Positions 25,685-36,018 of a DNA stretch of 47,132 nt are shown here, piece after piece (position 1 is the first letter of the stretch; each line of letters starts with the position of its first letter). The position numbers and the translations under genes were made by a program. Under the pieces are notes generated by a model. It was not told where the DNA came from. It saw nothing but the letters and a program-made list of their open reading frames with translations, and made no database searches. The DNA is from an uncultured Thiotrichales bacterium (GTDB lineage Bacteria; Pseudomonadota; Gammaproteobacteria; Francisellales; CACEW01). The stretch covers positions 1 through 47,132 of the forward strand of contig CAIQBE010000019.1 in NCBI GenBank assembly GCA_903870015.1, written 5' to 3'.

Positions 25685-27130
25685 TTACCATGCAGGAATC
25701 GCGGCACCATTGGGGAACAGGGCTTGTGTTTCTTTTAACACTTCTGGGGAGTGCATGATAGGAATCAACGCTTGTAATTTTGAGTCCGTTAAGCGCGAAG
25801 TCTGCACTGCCACGATGTTGGCATAAGGCACATTGGGCCCCTCATGAATCAAGGCTTGATTCACAGTAAAATGCGCCACAGTAATGTAATCATTAGTAAT
25901 TGCGCCCATGCTCACATCTTGAAGTGCACGTGGCACATCCGCAGCATCGAGCTCTTTGAACTTCAAATGCTTAGGATTGGCAATAATATTTTGCGGGGTT
26001 GGGAATAAACCGATCCCTGGCGTTAATTTAATAATGCCTGTCGTCGCTAATAAATTTAATGCGCGGCCTTCGTTACTTGGGTCATTTGGCACGGCTACAA
26101 TGCCGCCATCAGGCAATTGGTTTAAAGATTTTATTTTAATCGAATAGAACCCCAGAGGATAAACAAAGGTCTTGGTCAAGGCACTAATCTTATATCCATG
26201 CGCCTTGCTTTGCGTATCTAAATAAGGCTGATGCTGAAAAATATTGGCATCGATATCACCATTATTTAAAGCTTGATTAGGGAGGACGTAATCGTTAAAT
26301 ACCACCACTTTAAGTTTCACGCCATATTGTTTTTCCGCTACCTGCTGTGCCACTTGTAGCACTTGCTCCATGGGACCACCTACAATGCCTACGGTTAAGG
26401 TATTTGATGCCGCGCTCTCGCTGTTATAAAACTCATGCGCGACTGAGCCCAACAGCAGAGGTATTGAAAGCAATCCCCAAAACAATACGCTGCGCTTTTT
26501 GGCGGAGAGATCGCCGAGCCATTGTACAAACTGCACTAACACAACCAAGATCACGATGGTCGCAAACATCATTATCAAATCAAAACGCTGATAGCCGTAA
26601 CGAATTGCCACATCCCCCAAACCACCGCCGCCAATCATACCGACAATCGATGAATAGGCAATTAAGGCGATAACGGTCAGCGTTGCGCCCTCTAGCAAAA
26701 TTACTTTACTCTCAGGCACCACTACTTTGATAATCGTCTGCCAAGGGGTTAATCCCATGGCTTTTGCGGCCTCAAGTAAACCTTGGGGCACTTGTTTAAA
26801 GGCTGACTCAGCAATACGCGCATAAAAGGGAATCGCTGCTACAGTCAAAGGAATAATCGAGGCATTGGTCCCGATAGACGTACCCACCAAAAATCGCGTG
26901 ATCGGAATTAAGGCGATCATCAAAATTACAAAAGGGATCGAGCGGCCGACATTCACAATAAAGCTTAGCGCACGATACAAATGTTTATTTGCCCACACAC
27001 CATCGCGCGCGCTTACATAAAGCAAAAGGCCTAAGCACAATCCTAAAAAAACACTGGCTACGCTTGCGGCAAATACCATGTACAGCGTGTCCCAGGTACT
27101 ACTCCATAAAAGTTGCGGATCGATTGACAT
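25685..27130 (-). CDS. Methionine ABC transporter MetI-MetQ fusion
   Basis: This 481-residue protein joins two subunits normally made separately. Residues 1-205 are the MetI permease with five membrane helices and the coupling loop LLEAAKAMGLTPWQ (118-131). An extra hydrophobic helix (about 214-230) leads to a MetQ/NlpA-type binding domain (about 244-481), which lacks its own lipobox and so is tethered by the helix. MetQ landmarks are TVGIVGG, IFQHQPYLD and VAVPNDPSNEGRAL. It would import D/L-methionine with MetN. No frameshift or stop interrupts the junction, so the fusion is real. Its start overlaps metN by 32 bases. Confidence 0.92.
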   Translation of the reverse strand: MSIDPQLLWSSTWDTLYMVFAASVASVFLGLCLGLLLYVSARDGVWANKHLYRALSFIVNVGRSIPFVILMIALIPITRFLVGTSIGTNASIIPLTVAAIPFYARIAESAFKQVPQGLLEAAKAMGLTPWQTIIKVVVPESKVILLEGATLTVIALIAYSSIVGMIGGGGLGDVAIRYGYQRFDLIMMFATIVILVVLVQFVQWLGDLSAKKRSVLFWGLLSIPLLLGSVAHEFYNSESAASNTLTVGIVGGPMEQVLQVAQQVAEKQYGVKLKVVVFNDYVLPNQALNNGDIDANIFQHQPYLDTQSKAHGYKISALTKTFVYPLGFYSIKIKSLNQLPDGGIVAVPNDPSNEGRALNLLATTGIIKLTPGIGLFPTPQNIIANPKHLKFKELDAADVPRALQDVSMGAITNDYITVAHFTVNQALIHEGPNVPYANIVAVQTSRLTDSKLQALIPIMHSPEVLKETQALFPNGAAIPAW

Positions 27131-28154
27131 ATCCTAAAATCTCCACGTCTATACCTTGATTTTGAATAAACTGAATACTCGCGACCACAGCCTCGCGCTC
27201 ACCCAAAAGCTCACAAATACTCATGCCGATACTCGCATCCTGAACCCAATTGAGGTTAGCCTGCAAAATATTGGTGATCACATTAAATTTGGTTAATAAG
27301 CTGACCATCAAGGGCTCACCAACTTTTTTACCCAAGAAGGTCAAACGCACAACAGGCACTGATTGATCCTCGGGATTTTTTTGCAATAATTTTTGCAAAG
27401 GCTCAGGGATTGCTACATGTAAATTCGATAAGACAAAGCGCTTGGCAATGTCCGTTTTAGGATGGCTAAAAATATCAACAACCTGCCCCTCTTCAATGAT
27501 TGCACCAGCCTCTAAAATACAAGCGCGCTGACAGATTTTTCGAATCACATCCATTTCATGAGTAATTAACAAAATGGTTAGGCCCAACTCCCGATTGATG
27601 CGCTTTAATAACTCTAAAATATTATCAGTGGTCTCAGGGTCTAACGAACTTGTCGCTTCATCGCTTAATAACACCTTGGGCTTATTGGCAAGACTGCGTG
27701 CGATTGCGACCCGCTGCTTTTGGCCACCACTGAGTTGATCAGGATAGGCCTGGGCTTTACTGCTTAGATCCACAAGACTCAATAACTCTTCTACACGTTT
27801 TTTGATCAGACGTCTGGGGAGTTTTTCGAGCTCAAGCGGCAAGGCGATATTATCGAAAACAGTGCGGCTTTGTAATAAATTAAACTGCTGAAAGATCATC
27901 CCAATTTCACGACGCGCTTTTAAAAGCCCAGCCTCTGATAAACTTAATAATGACTGTCCGCCAACAAAAACTTGCCCACTATCAGGCCGTTCGAGTAAAT
28001 TGACGGTGCGGATCAAAGTGCTTTTCCCTGCCCCTGAACGCCCCATTACGCCATAAATTTGTCCGGGCGCAACACTCAGACTCACATCATTGAGGGCCTG
28101 AGTAAGACCTTGTTGGCCGGCATATGCTTTTGAAACTTTTTTCAGTTCAATCAC
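27099..28154 (-). CDS. metN: Methionine ABC transporter ATPase MetN
   Basis: This 351-residue ATPase has Walker A GRSGAGKST (38-46), the signature LSGGQKQR (about 141-148), Walker B VLLSDEATSSLD and the switch His in LLITHEMD. The C-terminal NIL (ACT-like) domain (about 270-345) is the methionine-sensing domain that causes trans-inhibition by internal methionine. It energises the MetI-MetQ fusion encoded directly downstream. It starts one base after the stop of the MFS gene. Specificity for methionine is inferred from family and the adjacent MetQ domain. Confidence 0.93.
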   Translation of the reverse strand: MIELKKVSKAYAGQQGLTQALNDVSLSVAPGQIYGVMGRSGAGKSTLIRTVNLLERPDSGQVFVGGQSLLSLSEAGLLKARREIGMIFQQFNLLQSRTVFDNIALPLELEKLPRRLIKKRVEELLSLVDLSSKAQAYPDQLSGGQKQRVAIARSLANKPKVLLSDEATSSLDPETTDNILELLKRINRELGLTILLITHEMDVIRKICQRACILEAGAIIEEGQVVDIFSHPKTDIAKRFVLSNLHVAIPEPLQKLLQKNPEDQSVPVVRLTFLGKKVGEPLMVSLLTKFNVITNILQANLNWVQDASIGMSICELLGEREAVVASIQFIQNQGIDVEILGYVNRSATFME

Positions 28155-28155
28155 G

Positions 28156-29391
28156 CTATTTTCCCTTTACTGATCTCAAAAATAAGGCTGCCGCTACAAG
28201 ATAGATCGGCAATATACTTAAGGCTACGCGATAGTCCATTGCTGAATAGACGCGGATACCATTTATCAGTTGCCCGTGCCAACTTAAATCTAATAATTTG
28301 CCAATCATAGGCTCTGTGAAAGAACCAAAAATCGGATCCCCTAAGTTTATCATTGAAACCACCGTGGCAGCAACGATGATTGGATTGGCTTCTTTACCAA
28401 CAGCAAAGCACAGCATAAATGCACCGATGCCAAAACCAAAGATAAACAACAAAGCAATTAAGATTGCTAAATTTAAACCGCTACCAAAAACCACTACAGC
28501 AATTGCTACCGCTGCCAACAATGTTCCCAGCATCATAATTTTTTTGCGCTGATCCATACGATCCGACACCAGTCCTAATACTGGCGCACCGACAGCTAAA
28601 CCTAAAAATGCCGCTGAAATTGCTGTTGCCGCATCGCGCGTTGATAGATGATGCACGGTCACTAAAAATGGATTACCCCAGAGCCCACCAAAGACCGCCA
28701 AAGGCGTAAAGATTAAACCACTATAAAATGTTAGTAGCCAGTTTTGTTTATTCTTAATCACGCTTAAAATATCTTTCCAAGACACACCGTATTTGACGGT
28801 GGATAAGGCATTATTTTCTGGATTACTGTCACGCACGAGCAAGATAAATAATAATCCCAAAGCGACTCCGACGATGCCCACATACCAAATAGCCACACGC
28901 CAGGTAAAGTGCTCAACCAACAATGCTAAAGGCGTTTGTCCAGCAATTGCGCCCAGCATCGCTGCGGTTGCTAATAAGCCGCTGACAAAAGCAAAGCGCT
29001 CGGGCTTAAACCACACCGCAGCATTTTTAAGGTAGCATACGGTGGCAAAAGCTGTCCCAAAGCCCATGAGCAAGCGCCCAAATTCAGCCATATGTAAATT
29101 ATAAGTTTCTGAAAAGATCAAAGCGCCCACAGCCCCAGCAATAATCGCAAGCCCACCTAAAATGCGGGTGCTATATTTATCAAGCAACATCCCTACAAAG
29201 ACCTGGGTAATTAAGTAGGCATAAAAATAATTAGCTGCCAAATTCCCAAGCTCAACGCCATTTAAATTAAACTCGCGCATCAGATCGGGCGTAATAATAC
29301 CTGGATAAACCTGCAGGACATACTTGTAAAATAAAAAGGCCGCGCATAGCAAGATGACCAAGACCGGGTAAAAGGCTGAATAACGTTTCAT
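28156..29391 (-). CDS. MFS transporter heading the met operon
   Basis: This 411-residue carrier has twelve hydrophobic helices, GMLLDKYSTRIL after helix 2, GRLLMGFGTAFATVCYLKNA at helix 4 and LVSDRMDQRKK after helix 8. It resembles the carrier at 4104-5363. The stop is one base before metN, so it is co-transcribed with the methionine importer. A related role (amino acid uptake or export) is plausible but unproven. A GGAAG ribosome site precedes the ATG. Confidence 0.85.
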   Translation of the reverse strand: MKRYSAFYPVLVILLCAAFLFYKYVLQVYPGIITPDLMREFNLNGVELGNLAANYFYAYLITQVFVGMLLDKYSTRILGGLAIIAGAVGALIFSETYNLHMAEFGRLLMGFGTAFATVCYLKNAAVWFKPERFAFVSGLLATAAMLGAIAGQTPLALLVEHFTWRVAIWYVGIVGVALGLLFILLVRDSNPENNALSTVKYGVSWKDILSVIKNKQNWLLTFYSGLIFTPLAVFGGLWGNPFLVTVHHLSTRDAATAISAAFLGLAVGAPVLGLVSDRMDQRKKIMMLGTLLAAVAIAVVVFGSGLNLAILIALLFIFGFGIGAFMLCFAVGKEANPIIVAATVVSMINLGDPIFGSFTEPMIGKLLDLSWHGQLINGIRVYSAMDYRVALSILPIYLVAAALFLRSVKGK

Positions 29392-29467
29392 GAAAATCTT
29401 CCGATTAAATTGTTAAATCTCAACCAATTTAGCACAATTATTACCTAGGAGGCAAGAATTTTGTCGC

Positions 29468-30091
29468 TTATAGGCGATCTAACAACCCAATAACTTCCTG
29501 ACTGACCTGCTCTAGAGGCTGGGTGGCATCGATAATTTGAAAACGTTCAGGATGCGCTGCTGCACGGCTTAAAAACCCTGCGCGCACGCGTTCAAAAAAC
29601 TGCTGGCTTTCTTTTTCGATGCGGTCGGCTGACGCGCGTTTTTTGCTGCGTTCGAACGCGACTTCGACAGGGAGATCTAGCAAAATAGTGAGATCTGGCT
29701 GTAAATCTGGATGGGTAAAAGCTTCTAGGGCGCTAATTTTTTTGACATCAATACCACGACCACCGCCCTGATAGGCATAGCTTGAATCGCTGAAGCGTGA
29801 ACACACCACCCAATCACCCCGGGCTAATGCTGGCTCAATCACACTTTTGACATGCTGGGCGCGGGAGGCGAACATTAGCAATAGCTCGGTGTTTTCTGCA
29901 ATTGGATCGCTTGACTCGGTATGCAATAATAAATTGCGAATTTTTTCTGCAAATGGTGTGCCCCCAGGCTCGTGAGTAATCACATGAGAAATCTTTTGGC
30001 TGTTAAGCCAAGACGCCATGAGCTTTAGATTTGTTGACTTACCTGAAGCCTCTCCGCCTTCTAATGTGATAAACCGCCCGCGTTTTGCCAT
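29468..30091 (-). CDS. tmk: Thymidylate kinase
   Basis: This 207-residue kinase phosphorylates dTMP to dTDP. The P loop EGGEASGKST is at 11-20, followed by the HEPGGTPFAEKIR segment and CSRFSDSSYAYQGGGRG in the substrate site. It follows fabF after three bases. In E. coli pabC and yceG lie between fabF and tmk; both are absent here, and holB does not follow. Confidence 0.95.
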   Translation of the reverse strand: MAKRGRFITLEGGEASGKSTNLKLMASWLNSQKISHVITHEPGGTPFAEKIRNLLLHTESSDPIAENTELLLMFASRAQHVKSVIEPALARGDWVVCSRFSDSSYAYQGGGRGIDVKKISALEAFTHPDLQPDLTILLDLPVEVAFERSKKRASADRIEKESQQFFERVRAGFLSRAAAHPERFQIIDATQPLEQVSQEVIGLLDRL

Positions 30092-30094
30092 GCA

Positions 30095-31330
30095 CTATAT
30101 CTTCTTAAAGAGCACAGAACCATTCGTACCCCCGAATGCAAAAGAATTAGACAATGCGATATTAATGACTCTGGATTTTGCTGTATTAGGCACATAATCT
30201 AAATTACAGCCTTCATCTAAATTTTCGAGATTGGTCGTAGGTGGTGCAATTTGATCGCGAATGGCCAAAATGGTAAAGATCGCCTCAACCGCACCTGCTG
30301 CACCCAGCAAATGTCCCGTCATAGACTTGGTTGAGCTCATCGATACTGTTTTCGCAGCAGCCCCTAAAAAGCGCTCGACTGACTGGCTCTCAAGAACATC
30401 TCCGGCCTGGGTTGACGTCCCATGAGCATTGATATAATCAATCGACTCCGGGCTAATACCAGCATCTTTAACTGCATTTTCCATTGCGCAATAAGAACCA
30501 ATACCATCGGGTAATGTCATGTGATACGCATCTGCTGACATACCAAAGCCGATAATTTCAGCATAAATTTTAGCACCGCGTTTTTTAGCGTGCTCGTATT
30601 CTTCCAAGATAATGACACCTGCGCCATCACCAATCACGAAGCCATCACGGTCTTTATCCCAAGGACGGCTGGCTTTGGTTGGATCCTCATTTCTTTTTGA
30701 CAAGGCGCGCGCAGCAGAAAACCCTGCGATACCCAAACGACAGCTGGCTTTTTCGGCGCCACCTGCAAGCATCACATCGGCATCGCCATATTGAATCATG
30801 CGCATCGCGATACCAATATTGTGCGTCCCTGTGCTACAAGCAGTGGCAATCGCAATATTGGGGCCTTTCATCCCATATTTAATCGATAAATTTCCACCGA
30901 TCATATTGATGAGAGCTGAGGGAATAAAAAAAGGTGAAATTCGTTTTGGCCCCTCGTTGATAAGCACTTGCGCGGTTTCTTCAATATTGCTCATACCGCC
31001 AATGCCTGAACCAATCGCCATACCGATACGATGAGCATTTTCGGGGGTAACGACCAAACCTGAATCCTCAATCGCTTGCACACCTGCGGCATAACCGTAT
31101 TGCAAACACTCATCCATTTTTTTGACTTCTTTTACCGGCATGTATTGGGTTGGGTCGAAGTTTTTGATTGTCGCTGCAAAAGTCACGCTATACTCATTTG
31201 GATCAAGCCCTGGGATAGTTGCCATTCCGCTCTTACCCGCCAGGATATTGCTCCATGTCTCATCAATTGTAAGACCTAATGGCGAAATAATCCCAAGACC
31301 AGTAACCACAACGCGACGCTTTGCTGACAT
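30095..31330 (-). CDS. fabF: Beta-ketoacyl-ACP synthase II FabF
   Basis: This 411-residue elongation condensing enzyme has the triad C165 in [12 protein letters not shown]303 in [11 protein letters not shown] and H340 in [11 protein letters not shown]. It extends acyl-ACP, including palmitoleoyl-ACP to cis-vaccenate in gammaproteobacteria. It lies downstream of acpP on the same strand, with a terminator-like hairpin between, so its expression probably depends partly on readthrough. Confidence 0.95.
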   Translation of the reverse strand: MSAKRRVVVTGLGIISPLGLTIDETWSNILAGKSGMATIPGLDPNEYSVTFAATIKNFDPTQYMPVKEVKKMDECLQYGYAAGVQAIEDSGLVVTPENAHRIGMAIGSGIGGMSNIEETAQVLINEGPKRISPFFIPSALINMIGGNLSIKYGMKGPNIAIATACSTGTHNIGIAMRMIQYGDADVMLAGGAEKASCRLGIAGFSAARALSKRNEDPTKASRPWDKDRDGFVIGDGAGVIILEEYEHAKKRGAKIYAEIIGFGMSADAYHMTLPDGIGSYCAMENAVKDAGISPESIDYINAHGTSTQAGDVLESQSVERFLGAAAKTVSMSSTKSMTGHLLGAAGAVEAIFTILAIRDQIAPPTTNLENLDEGCNLDYVPNTAKSRVINIALSNSFAFGGTNGSVLFKKI

Positions 31331-31359
31331 GATATTTCCACTCCTTTGCTACTCTTACT

Positions 31360-31390
31360 AAAAAAAAACCCCGTATGGCACGAGGTTTTA
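31360..31390 (-). terminator. Terminator/attenuator between acpP and fabF
   Basis: On the minus strand AAAACCTCGT and ACGGGGTTTT pair (one mismatch) around GCCAT, followed by a long T run. It would end most acpP transcripts and let a fraction continue into fabF, which suits the much higher demand for acyl carrier protein. Confidence 0.75.
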
Positions 31391-31423
31391 TTATACTAAA
31401 AACTTTAAATCACAAAAAGCGAA

Positions 31424-31660
31424 TTATTCGGAACGCGCTTTAATGTAATCATTAATTTGGGCAACGGTACGAATTTTTTCTGCATCTTCGTCAGGAATTT
31501 CGGTTTCAAATTCTTCTTCCAAAGCCATCACTAATTCAACGGTATCTAGTGAATCTGCGCCTAAATCATCAATGAGAGAAGCGGCTGGAACCACTTGTTC
31601 AGGTTTCACGCCTAGTTGTTCTACAATGATATTTTTTACACGTTCTTCAATGCTGCTCAT
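31424..31660 (-). CDS. acpP: Acyl carrier protein
   Basis: This 78-residue acidic four-helix protein carries S37 in [16 protein letters not shown], the site of 4'-phosphopantetheine attachment. It shuttles acyl chains between FabD, FabH, FabF and PlsX, several of which are encoded in this window. It lies just downstream of rpoC on the same strand with its own promoter. No fabG precedes it, unlike the usual order. Confidence 0.97.
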   Translation of the reverse strand: MSSIEERVKNIIVEQLGVKPEQVVPAASLIDDLGADSLDTVELVMALEEEFETEIPDEDAEKIRTVAQINDYIKARSE

Positions 31661-31693
31661 AATCTTATCCTTATCTGTTAATTTAACGAGGGC

Positions 31694-31721
31694 AGTATAC
31701 GCTAATCAAGAAAAATGGCAA
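31694..31721 (-). promoter_or_regulatory. acpP promoter overlapping the rpoC terminator
   Basis: On the minus strand TTGCCA (31716-31721) and TATACT (31694-31699) are 16 bases apart, about 34 bases before the acpP ATG. The -35 hexamer lies inside the downstream arm of the rpoC terminator hairpin. Confidence 0.6.
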
Positions 31722-31741
31722 GTAGCAACATTGCCATTTTT
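31711..31741 (-). terminator. rpoC operon terminator
   Basis: AAAAATGGCAA and TTGCCATTTTT are perfect inverse 11-base arms around a 9-base loop, beginning 9 bases after the rpoC stop. T-rich arms on both strands make it bidirectional. Confidence 0.85.
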
Positions 31742-31749
31742 TTTAATTT

Positions 31750-34700
31750 CTAATCAGCACTACCTGCAGCCTCATCATTTTCATTTTTTACCAAAGCCTC
31801 GCCTAATGCTTCTTGAATTTCTTTTGAAGTCATTTGCATTGGACGAGAAGCCTCTATTTTTTTAGCTTTACGTGCTGAGTGATATGCAAGACCTGTACCT
31901 GCTGGAATCAAACGACCTACAGTCACGTTCTCTTTTAAGCCAAAGAGCGTATCGGCTCTGCCATTCACAGCTGCCTCGGTTAAGACACGAGTAGTTTCTT
32001 GGAATGACGCTGCAGAAATAAATGAATCTGTGGTCAATGATGCCTTGGTAATACCAAATAAAACTCTTTGATACACTGCAGGTAGTTTACCTTCTGCATT
32101 TAAGCGATCATTTTCTTCTAAGACACGACCTAACTCTACTTGTTCGCCTGCTAAGAACTTGCTGTCGCCGCCGGAGCTGACTTCAACACGTTTTACCATT
32201 TGACGAATAGTGACTTCGATGTGTTTATCGTTGATCTTAACACCCTGTAAGCGATATACATCTTGAATCTCATTCACAAGATATTCCGCCAGTGCCACTG
32301 TGCCTTTTAAGCGCAGAATATCATGCGGATCCAAAGGACCATCAGCAATCATTTCCCCTTTGGAGATATGCTCACCCTCGAACACGTTGATCGAACGCCA
32401 TTTTGGAATCATTAATTCATACACTTCACCATTTTCTGGGGTAATGAATAAACGACGCTTACCTTTGGTTTCTTTACCAAAGCTGACAATTCCTGAAACT
32501 TCAGCAAGAATTGCAGGCTCTTTGGGACGACGTGCTTCAAACAAGTCAGCAACGCGTGGGAGCCCCCCGGTAATATCTTTGTTCTTTGAACCTTCCTGAG
32601 GAATACGTGCTAACACATCCCCGATTTTCACCTTCGCACCATCCTCAACCGAGACCATCGCATTGATGGGTAGGAAGTAGCTCACAGGAATATTACTGTT
32701 AGGGAAGCATAGGTCATTACCCTTAGCATCCACGAGTTTCAATAAAGGTTTTAAATCTTTACCACCACGTTGTTTTGAGTCAGTCACAACGATATTGGTT
32801 AAGCCCGTGTACTCGTCAGTTTGACGATTCATGCTCACACCATCGACCATGTCAACGAACACAACGGTACCTGCCATTTCGGTCACGATAGGATGGGTAT
32901 GTGGATCCCAAGCGGCAACAATCACGCCTGGCTTGACCGCTGATCCCTCACCAAAGGGTAACTCAGCACCATAAGGAAGTTTATAGCGTTCACGATCACG
33001 ACCAAATTTATCGACAACAACTAATTCACCTGAGCGTGATACCACAACGTATTTTTTCGCTGCATTCACGACAGTTTTGAGGGTGTTGAATTTTAATGAA
33101 CCTTCGGTTTTTACTTGAACATTGTTTTCAAGCGTGGTTTGAGATGCTGCACCCCCGATATGGAAAGTTCTCATGGTTAACTGTGTACCAGGCTCCCCGA
33201 TGGACTGCGCTGCAACCACACCGACAGCTTCACCGATACTAATTTTTAAACCACGTGCCAAATCACGGCCATAACAGAGTGCACAAATACCACGACGCGC
33301 CTCACAGGTAATAGGAGAACGCACTACCACGGTATCCACACCCAAGGTTTCTAACTGTGCAACGCGTTTTTCATCCAGCAAGGTATTACGTTCAAATACC
33401 ACTTCATTGGTACCAGGAATTAATACATCCTGCACCACAACCCGGCCTAACACACGCTCATGCAATGGCACTACAACGTCCCCCCCTTCGATATGAGGCG
33501 TCATTACTAAACCTTCTTCGGTGCCACAATCATCTACAGTAATCACCACGTCTTGGGCAACGTCCACTAAACGACGGGTTAAGTAACCTGAGTTTGCTGT
33601 CTTTAACGCGGTATCCGCAAGACCTTTACGCGCACCGTGAGTCGAGATGAAGTATTGTAATACGTTCAAACCTTCACGGAAGTTTGCCACAATCGGCGTC
33701 TCGATAATACTACCATCTGGCTTGGCCATCAAACCCCGCATACCCGCCAACTGACGAATCTGTGCTGCCGAGCCCCTCGCGCCTGAATCTGCCATCATGT
33801 AAATCGAGTTAAAGGATTCTTGGGTAATTTTTTTACCTTCATTATTAGTAACCGTTTCTTGGCCAATTACTTCCATCATCGCTTTAGAAATTTGATCATT
33901 TGCACGCGACCAAATATCAATCGCTTTATTATAACGCTCACCTTCGGTTAATAAACCTGAAGCATATTGTTGTGCAATTTCGCGTACTTCATTTTCGGAA
34001 TCATCAATAATTTTAACCTTGGCCCCTGGCACTACCAAATCGTTAATACCGATAGAAATCCCTGAACGCGTTGAGTATTCAAAACCTGTATACATCAATT
34101 GGTCGGCAAAAATAACTGTTGCCTTGGTACCCAACTCGCGATAGCAAGTATCCACTACTTTAGCGATAACTTTTTTGGTCATCACACGATTAATGAGCGC
34201 AAAAGATAATCCTTCTGGCAAAATTGCAGATAATAATGCCCGACCGCAGGTGGTATCAAATACTTTAGTTTCTTTGATAAATTCACCTTCCTCGTTTTTC
34301 ACCGTATGGCTTAAACGAATTTTGATACGTGCATGCAACTCTACTACTTTGGCGTTATAAGCCCGTCTTAATTCATTTAAATCTGCAAAAATCTTACCTT
34401 CGCCTTTGGCATTGACACGATCCCGAGTCATGTAATACAAGCCCAATACCACGTCTTGCGTAGGACAAATGATAGGCTCACCGTTTGCTGGATGTAAAAT
34501 GTTATTGGTCGCCATCATCAAAGTACGCGCTTCTATTTGCGCCTCTAATGTTAATGGCACGTGTACAGCCATTTGGTCACCGTCAAAGTCGGCGTTATAG
34601 GCTACGCACACAAGTGGATGCAGTTGGATTGCTTTACCTTCGATCAACATCGGTTCAAACGCTTGGATACCTAAACGGTGCAAAGTAGGTGCACGGTTTA

Positions 34701-35964
34701 AAAGCACTGGATGTTCGCGAATGACCTCAGCTAAAACATCCCAAACGATGGGTTCTTCTAACTCCACCATGCGTTTTGCGGCTTTAATACTAGTGGCATC
34801 GCCATTAATCATTAAACGTCCGTAAATAAAGGGCTTGAATAATTCCAAAGCCATTTTCTTGGGCAAGCCGCATTGATGTAGGCGTAATGTGGGGCCAACG
34901 ACAATCACTGAACGACCAGAGTAGTCAACGCGCTTACCTAATAAGTTTTGACGGAAACGCCCTTGCTTACCTTTGATCATATCCGCTAATGATTTCAATG
35001 GGCGCTTGTTGGTACCTGTAATTGCACGACCACGACGACCATTATCTAAAAGCGCATCAACAGACTCTTGTAACATCCGTTTTTCATTACGCACGATAAT
35101 ATCAGGGGCGCTTAATTCTAGCAGACGTTTCAAACGATTGTTACGATTGATCACACGACGGTAGAGATCATTTAAATCTGATGTTGCAAAACGACCGCCA
35201 TCCAAAGCGACCAATGGACGTAAATCAGGTGGCAATACCGGCAGTACTGACATGATCATCCACTCAGGATGGTTGCCTGAATCACTGAAAGCTTCTAATA
35301 ATTTCAAACGTTTGGTTAATTTTTTTAACTTAGTATCTGAGGTGGTTGCAGGGAGCTCTTCGCGAATGCGATTAATCTCTTCTTTCAACTCTAGATTTTT
35401 CAGAAGTTTTTGCATTGCTTCAGCACCCATCAACGCATCAAACTCATCACCATGCTGCTCCAGCGCATCGAGATATTGCTCTTCAGTTAACAGTTGACCG
35501 CGCTCAAGTGGGGTCATCCCAGGATCAGTGACAACATATGATTCAAAATACAGCACACGCTCAACATCACGTAAGGTCATATCTAATGCTAAACCAATAC
35601 GTGAAGGCAAAGACTTTAAAAACCAAATATGTGCCACAGGAGAAGCCAACTCAATGTGTCCCATGCGTTCACGTCTTACTTTGGCTTGAGTGACTTCAAC
35701 ACCACATTTTTCGCAAATAATTCCGCGATGCTTTAGGCGTTTGTATTTACCGCATAAACACTCAAAATCTTTCATTGGTCCAAAGATTTTTGCGCAAAAT
35801 AGACCATCTCTTTCGGGTTTGAAAGTACGATAGTTGATGGTTTCAGGTTTTTTAACCTCACCAAAAGACCATGAACGAATGGTCTCTGGGCTCGCTAAAC
35901 CAATGCGAATTTTGTCAAAGTAATGTTTGCCGCTTTTCTTGACTAAATTTAGTAGGTCTTTCAA
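31750..35964 (-). CDS. rpoC: RNA polymerase subunit beta'
   Basis: This 1404-residue protein is full length for gammaproteobacteria. The N-terminal zinc site is C69, C71, C84 and C87 (FECLCG and ICEKCG). The catalytic loop [12 protein letters not shown] holds the Mg-binding aspartates at about 460, and a second zinc site is [13 protein letters not shown] in the C-terminal half. [15 protein letters not shown] is the trigger-loop segment. It follows rpoB on the same strand after about 55 bases with a good ribosome site. Confidence 0.98.
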   Translation of the reverse strand: MKDLLNLVKKSGKHYFDKIRIGLASPETIRSWSFGEVKKPETINYRTFKPERDGLFCAKIFGPMKDFECLCGKYKRLKHRGIICEKCGVEVTQAKVRRERMGHIELASPVAHIWFLKSLPSRIGLALDMTLRDVERVLYFESYVVTDPGMTPLERGQLLTEEQYLDALEQHGDEFDALMGAEAMQKLLKNLELKEEINRIREELPATTSDTKLKKLTKRLKLLEAFSDSGNHPEWMIMSVLPVLPPDLRPLVALDGGRFATSDLNDLYRRVINRNNRLKRLLELSAPDIIVRNEKRMLQESVDALLDNGRRGRAITGTNKRPLKSLADMIKGKQGRFRQNLLGKRVDYSGRSVIVVGPTLRLHQCGLPKKMALELFKPFIYGRLMINGDATSIKAAKRMVELEEPIVWDVLAEVIREHPVLLNRAPTLHRLGIQAFEPMLIEGKAIQLHPLVCVAYNADFDGDQMAVHVPLTLEAQIEARTLMMATNNILHPANGEPIICPTQDVVLGLYYMTRDRVNAKGEGKIFADLNELRRAYNAKVVELHARIKIRLSHTVKNEEGEFIKETKVFDTTCGRALLSAILPEGLSFALINRVMTKKVIAKVVDTCYRELGTKATVIFADQLMYTGFEYSTRSGISIGINDLVVPGAKVKIIDDSENEVREIAQQYASGLLTEGERYNKAIDIWSRANDQISKAMMEVIGQETVTNNEGKKITQESFNSIYMMADSGARGSAAQIRQLAGMRGLMAKPDGSIIETPIVANFREGLNVLQYFISTHGARKGLADTALKTANSGYLTRRLVDVAQDVVITVDDCGTEEGLVMTPHIEGGDVVVPLHERVLGRVVVQDVLIPGTNEVVFERNTLLDEKRVAQLETLGVDTVVVRSPITCEARRGICALCYGRDLARGLKISIGEAVGVVAAQSIGEPGTQLTMRTFHIGGAASQTTLENNVQVKTEGSLKFNTLKTVVNAAKKYVVVSRSGELVVVDKFGRDRERYKLPYGAELPFGEGSAVKPGVIVAAWDPHTHPIVTEMAGTVVFVDMVDGVSMNRQTDEYTGLTNIVVTDSKQRGGKDLKPLLKLVDAKGNDLCFPNSNIPVSYFLPINAMVSVEDGAKVKIGDVLARIPQEGSKNKDITGGLPRVADLFEARRPKEPAILAEVSGIVSFGKETKGKRRLFITPENGEVYELMIPKWRSINVFEGEHISKGEMIADGPLDPHDILRLKGTVALAEYLVNEIQDVYRLQGVKINDKHIEVTIRQMVKRVEVSSGGDSKFLAGEQVELGRVLEENDRLNAEGKLPAVYQRVLFGITKASLTTDSFISAASFQETTRVLTEAAVNGRADTLFGLKENVTVGRLIPAGTGLAYHSARKAKKIEASRPMQMTSKEIQEALGEALVKNENDEAAGSAD

Positions 35965-36018
35965 AGTCTTCTCCTTTATTATCTCTCACCCAAGGTGACC
36001 GCTATTTCTTAAAAATGT

